Shown here: one piece after another, positions 14,611 through 17,646 of the stretch | Position numbering within the stretch: position 1 is the stretch's first letter | Layout: each line of letters begins with the position of its first letter | Assembly (NCBI RefSeq): GCF_000250875.1 | Contig: NZ_JH604995.1 | Location: 21,215-38,860, forward strand | Reading direction: 5' to 3' | Source: Sutterella parvirubra YIT 11816 | GTDB taxonomy: Bacteria; Pseudomonadota; Gammaproteobacteria; Burkholderiales; Burkholderiaceae_F | Length of the DNA stretch: 17,646 bases | Notes under the pieces: model-generated | What the model was told of the DNA's origin: nothing | What the model saw: only the letters and a program-made list of their open reading frames with translations | Databases searched by the model: none | Translations under genes and position numbers: made by a program

Positions 14611-15258
14611 ATGAAGAACATCGTCATTCTGATTTCCGGCCGCGGAAGCAATTTCGAGGCCATCCTGCGCACGGCGCGCGCCGAGAACTGGGAGGCCGAG
14701 GGCCTCAGGCTCGCCGCGGTGATCTCGAACCGCCCGGATGCGGCGGGTCTCAACCGCGCCCGCGAAGCGGGGATCCCCGCGGTCGGCATGGACCACAAGG
14801 CGTACCCCTCGCGCGAAGCCTTTGAAGAAGCGCTCGCGGCCGAGATCGACAAGTTCGAACCGGCGCTGATCGTCTTGGCGGGCTTCATGCGCGTCTTGAC
14901 GGAAGGCTTCGTCTCGAAGTACGAAGGCCGCATCCTCAACATCCACCCGGCGCTCCTCCCGCTCTTTCCCGGTCTTCACACCCACGAGCGCGCGATCGAA
15001 GCGGGCTGCCGCGTGCACGGCGCCACGGTGCACTTCGTGAGCGCGGTGCTGGACGGCGGCGCCATCATCGGCCAGGCGGTCGTGCCGGTGCTCCCGACCG
15101 ACGACGCGGATGCGTTGGCCGCCCGCTGCCTGAGGTCGGAGCACATCCTCTACCCGCGCTGCGTGCGCGAGGTGGCGCTGGGCCGCGTCGTCGCCGAAGA
15201 GGGCAAGGCGCGCATGTCCGATGAGACGGCCCGCGCGCTCACGGTCTTCGACGTCTGA
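14611..15258 (+). CDS. purN: Phosphoribosylglycinamide formyltransferase (GAR transformylase)
   Basis: PurN transfers the formyl group of 10-formyltetrahydrofolate to GAR, the third step of purine synthesis. It has 215 residues, a usual length. The N-terminal strand-loop VILISGRGSNFEAI (5-18) binds the substrate phosphate. The catalytic triad is N110 and H112 in LNIHPALLPLFPG and D148 in VLDGGAI. HGATVHFV completes the signature. No Shine-Dalgarno sequence precedes the ATG; the preceding bases are CACCACCATC, yet the conserved N-terminus fixes the start here. It is followed after 73 bases by an RNA methyltransferase gene, probably in the same transcript. Confidence 0.97.
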   Translation: MKNIVILISGRGSNFEAILRTARAENWEAEGLRLAAVISNRPDAAGLNRAREAGIPAVGMDHKAYPSREAFEEALAAEIDKFEPALIVLAGFMRVLTEGFVSKYEGRILNIHPALLPLFPGLHTHERAIEAGCRVHGATVHFVSAVLDGGAIIGQAVVPVLPTDDADALAARCLRSEHILYPRCVREVALGRVVAEEGKARMSDETARALTVFDV

Positions 15259-15331
15259 ACGAAGGTTTGATCGAACGTCTGAAGCCGCCGCACCCCGAAC
15301 AAACACATACCTAACCGAGAACCACACATTC

Positions 15332-16807
15332 ATGGCTGAAATCAAGAAAAAGCGCGCCTTTGCGATGCAGAAGCCCCGCCGCACCTCCCGTGACGGCGAT
15401 GACCGCCGCACGGACCGTCAGCGCGCCGCCGACCGGCGCCGCCACGAAGAGCGCGCCCGCACGGGCTTCAAGCGCACGAAGGGTGACATGACGCCTGAAA
15501 AGCGCATGGCGCCCTTGGCGCCCGGCCGCGTGCGCATCACGAACCTCATCGTTGATGAACTCACCCGCGCGCTCGCCGTCATTCTGAAGTTGGACGGCCC
15601 GGCGGACGTCCTGATGAAGCTCTTCTTCAAGAGCAACCCCAAGCTCGGCATGCGCGACCGCGGCCTCATCGCCGAAGGGATCTACTACACGCTGCGCCAC
15701 TTGGCGACCATCCGCCACGCGATGCGTCCGGTGCCCCCCGTCAAGGCCCCGCGCGTCGCGGCGCTCCTGACGCTTGCGCGCCAGCATGGGCTTGACGCCA
15801 TTTCGCCCTCGGCGATCGGTCCGGAAGAGGGGCCCTTGAAGAACATGCTCGCGGTCGACCTCTCGAAGGCCGCCCCGCACGTGCGCGCCGAACTCCCGCA
15901 GTGGCTCTTTGATTTGATCGACGCCCAGTACGAGGATGCGGAAGCCCTCTACCCGGCGATGATGGAAGGCGCTCCGCTGGACCTCCGCGTGAACCTTTTG
16001 AAGGCCACCCGCGAAGAAGTTCTGGAACAGCTGTCCGGGAGCGGCGTCACGGCGTTTTCCACCCCCTACAGCCCGGACGGCGTGCGTCTCCCGACGAAGC
16101 CGGGCTTGACGCAGTGGCCCATCTACAAGGAAGGCAAGGTCGACGTGCAGGACGAAGGGAGTCAGTTGATCGCCCGCCTCCTCGCTCCGCGTCGCCGCGA
16201 AATGATCTGCGACTTCTGCGCGGGCGCGGGCGGGAAGACTTTGGCCTTGGGCGCCCTCATGCGCTCGACCGGGTCGCTCTATGCGTTCGACGTGAACGAA
16301 AAGCGCTTGGCCGGGATGGCCCCGCGCATGCGCCGCGCGGGTCTCTCCAACGTCCACCCGATCGCGATCCGCAGTGAGGACGATCAGCGCGTGCGCCGTC
16401 TTCGCGGGAAGTTCGACCGCGTGTTGGTCGACGCCCCCTGCACGGGCTCGGGGACGCTCCGCCGCAACCCGGACCTGAAGTGGCGCCTCTCGCCCGACGA
16501 ATTGGAGCGCATCAACCGCATCCAGAAGAGCGTGTTGGAGCACGCCTCGCGCCTCGTCAAGGCGGGCGGCCGCTTGGTCTACGCCACCTGCTCGGTGCTG
16601 AAGCGCGAAAACCAGGATGTCGTCGAAGCCTTCTTGGCCGCTCATCCCGAGTGGAAGCTCGTCCCCGCTGCGGAAGTCTTCGCGACGCAGGGGATCACGT
16701 TCGACGCCGCCCAGTGGGAGCGCTTCGGGAGCTACTTCCAGATGCTTCCCCACGTCAACAACACTGACGGCTTCTTCGCCGCGGTGCTGGAGCGATCGGC
16801 CGAGTAA
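15332..16807 (+). CDS. RsmB/NOP-family RNA (cytosine-C5) methyltransferase
   Basis: This 491-residue SAM-dependent enzyme probably methylates C5 of a cytosine in rRNA. The methyltransferase domain has the SAM-binding DFCAGAGGKTLALG (294-307), DAPCTGSGTLRRNPD with C370 (motif IV) and YATCSVLKRENQ with C420 (motif VI), the cysteine pair typical of m5C methyltransferases. Residues 65-200 form a helical N-terminal domain of the kind seen in RsmB relatives. The first ~66 residues are very basic and probably disordered (KKKRAF, RRTDRQRAADRRRHEERAR). A start 37 codons upstream, inside purN, is possible but unlikely. I leave the symbol empty because several paralogues share these motifs and the target cytosine cannot be read from sequence. 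Confidence 0.92.
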   Translation: MAEIKKKRAFAMQKPRRTSRDGDDRRTDRQRAADRRRHEERARTGFKRTKGDMTPEKRMAPLAPGRVRITNLIVDELTRALAVILKLDGPADVLMKLFFKSNPKLGMRDRGLIAEGIYYTLRHLATIRHAMRPVPPVKAPRVAALLTLARQHGLDAISPSAIGPEEGPLKNMLAVDLSKAAPHVRAELPQWLFDLIDAQYEDAEALYPAMMEGAPLDLRVNLLKATREEVLEQLSGSGVTAFSTPYSPDGVRLPTKPGLTQWPIYKEGKVDVQDEGSQLIARLLAPRRREMICDFCAGAGGKTLALGALMRSTGSLYAFDVNEKRLAGMAPRMRRAGLSNVHPIAIRSEDDQRVRRLRGKFDRVLVDAPCTGSGTLRRNPDLKWRLSPDELERINRIQKSVLEHASRLVKAGGRLVYATCSVLKRENQDVVEAFLAAHPEWKLVPAAEVFATQGITFDAAQWERFGSYFQMLPHVNNTDGFFAAVLERSAE

Positions 16808-16831
16808 CTCTCAAAAGCCGGAACGAAAGGA

Positions 16832-16855
16832 GCCCCAAGCCTGAACGCTCGGGGC
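16832..16855 (+). other. Hairpin after the methyltransferase gene
   Basis: GCCCC plus AGC (16832-16840) pairs with GCT plus GGGGC (16847-16855), with one internal A-C mismatch and a 6-base loop. It lies 25 bases past the stop codon and just before the stronger terminator at 16867-16909. No T-run follows it. Confidence 0.5.
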
Positions 16856-16866
16856 GCCGAAAGAGA

Positions 16867-16909
16867 AAAGGCGCATGCCGCCGGGAGATTCCCGAAGGCG
16901 TGCGCCTTT
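16867..16909. terminator. Bidirectional terminator between methyltransferase gene and ybaK
   Basis: AAAGGCGCATGCC (16867-16879) and GGCGTGCGCCTTT (16897-16909) pair over 13 bp with one position that is G-U in only one RNA. The loop itself contains a 5-bp CGGGA/TCCCG hairpin. Plus-strand RNA ends in TTTCGTATT and minus-strand RNA in TTTTCTCTTTC. It serves the two convergent genes. Confidence 0.87.
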
Positions 16910-16992
16910 CGTATTGGTGCGGGCTGGCATGTGGGCTTGGGCGGCTTCGCGCGGTTCCTGCCGCCCCCGCCGTCCTCGCCCTCCGTCCCCGA

Positions 16993-17484
16993 TCAGTCGG
17001 GGTTCGCGCAGTGGACCGGAATCGCGCCGAGTTCGTCTTGGAGCACCTTCGGGTCGATCCCGACCTGGTAGCCGCGCCGTCCTCCGTTGATGAAGATGTG
17101 ATCGAGCTCGAGAATCGAAGCCTCCACGTAGACCGGCATCTTCTTTCGCGTCCCGAAGGGGCTCGTGCCCCCGACGAAGTAGCCGGAATTCCGCTGCGCC
17201 TGCGCGGGGTTGCAGGGGGCGACGGACTTCACGCCGATCTGGCGCGCGAGGTTCTTCAAGGACACCTCGCAGTCGCCGTGCATGAGGACCACCAGAGGTT
17301 TCGCGTGCTCGTCCTCCATGATGAGGGTCTTGATCACGTGGTGGTGGTCGATCCCGCAGGCGGAGGCCGCAAGCGCCGTGCCCCCGTGCTCGACGTACTC
17401 GTAGCTGCGCTCTTCAAAGGGAATGTTGCGGGCTTTGAGCCACTCGGTGGCGGGCGTGAGGCTCTGGTGCTTCGTCTTGCTCAT
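16993..17484 (-). CDS. ybaK: YbaK/EbsC-type aminoacyl-tRNA deacylase
   Basis: YbaK-type proteins hydrolyse mischarged Cys-tRNA(Pro) in trans, protecting translation fidelity in the cytoplasm. The ATG at 17484 (AGGA 9 bases upstream) gives 163 residues, a normal length; an upstream start adding 29 unconserved residues was rejected. Family features are the HHHVIKTLIM segment with the key lysine (K52) and VLMHGDCEVSLKNLA. Then come YFVGGTSPFGTRKKMPVYVE (about 102-121), with the catalytic-loop GTSPFG at 106-111, and the C-terminal INGGRRGYQVGIDP. The gene converges on the methyltransferase gene and shares its terminator. Exact substrate specificity among YbaK, EbsC and ProX-like proteins cannot be settled from sequence. 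Confidence 0.92.
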   Translation of the reverse strand: MSKTKHQSLTPATEWLKARNIPFEERSYEYVEHGGTALAASACGIDHHHVIKTLIMEDEHAKPLVVLMHGDCEVSLKNLARQIGVKSVAPCNPAQAQRNSGYFVGGTSPFGTRKKMPVYVEASILELDHIFINGGRRGYQVGIDPKVLQDELGAIPVHCANPD

Positions 17485-17526
17485 GGCGGGCGGTCCTGTT
17501 GGTGCTTTTGATGTTCTTCTTGGTCG

Positions 17527-17545
17527 GTGCGGCCCGTGGCCGCAC
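17527..17545 (-). other. Hairpin in the ybaK leader
   Basis: GTGCGGCC (17527-17534) and GGCCGCAC (17538-17545) form a perfect 8-bp stem with a 3-base loop, about 45 bases upstream of the ybaK start. No U-tract follows on the minus strand. No promoter could be recognised with confidence in this gap. Confidence 0.45.
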
Positions 17546-17590
17546 GGATTCCTTCCGTAGGAGCTTTGCATTCTCCTCCCGCTCCACCAA

Positions 17591-17624
17591 GAAAAGCAAT
17601 GCCGGACGCTTCCGCGCCCGGCAT
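17591..17624 (-). terminator. Rho-independent terminator of a gene beyond the right edge
   Basis: On the minus strand ATGCCGGGCGC (17624-17614) pairs with GCGTCCGGCAT (17609-17599) over 11 bp with one G-U pair and a GGAA loop, followed by TGCTTTTC. It implies a minus-strand gene ending just right of the window, and it insulates ybaK. Confidence 0.8.
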
Positions 17625-17646
17625 CGGAGAGGTTCCTTCTTGGGAC

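Overview
The window is GC-rich, densely coded chromosomal DNA. It carries single-copy housekeeping genes whose order fits a betaproteobacterium of the Burkholderiales, and a Sutterella-like organism (Sutterellaceae) is my best guess. That placement rests on recalled gene order and protein flavour, not on a search. I see no transposase, integrase, phage gene, CRISPR array, tRNA or rRNA.

Left part (1-3341, minus strand): the first codons of a probable FAD-linked oxidase are cut by the window edge. Next come adk with its own promoter and terminator, and a tightly overlapped lipid A/LPS cluster, lpxK - Trm112-like zinc protein - kdsB, whose genes join through ATGA overlaps. A tiny ORF of unknown status overlaps the start of lpxK in the same way.

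A gene-free stretch (3342-4232) separates this cluster from divergent xseA. It holds an array of about 13 degenerate copies of a DnaA-box-like 9-mer, all on the plus strand, including two triplets at exact 12-bp spacing. In other Burkholderiales I would expect exbB-exbD next to lpxK, and they are absent here. This array is the most interesting feature of the window.

Middle (4233-7848, plus strand): xseA (exonuclease VII large subunit with an unusual ~160-residue disordered N-terminal extension), sodB (iron superoxide dismutase) with a strong terminator, and a DUF2199-like protein. After these lies a possible unassigned structured RNA ending at a bidirectional terminator shared with dut.

Right-middle (7849-14280, minus strand): ribF-ileS-lspA (FAD synthesis, isoleucyl-tRNA synthetase, signal peptidase II) ends at a good terminator. 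It is followed by coaBC-dut, which has its own promoter with a perfect 14-bp palindrome at the predicted start site.

Right part (14281-17646): a divergent promoter region leads plus-strand purN (long structured leader, no visible ribosome binding site) and an RsmB/NOP-type RNA methyltransferase. These converge on minus-strand ybaK at a bidirectional terminator. The window ends in the terminator of a gene lying further right.
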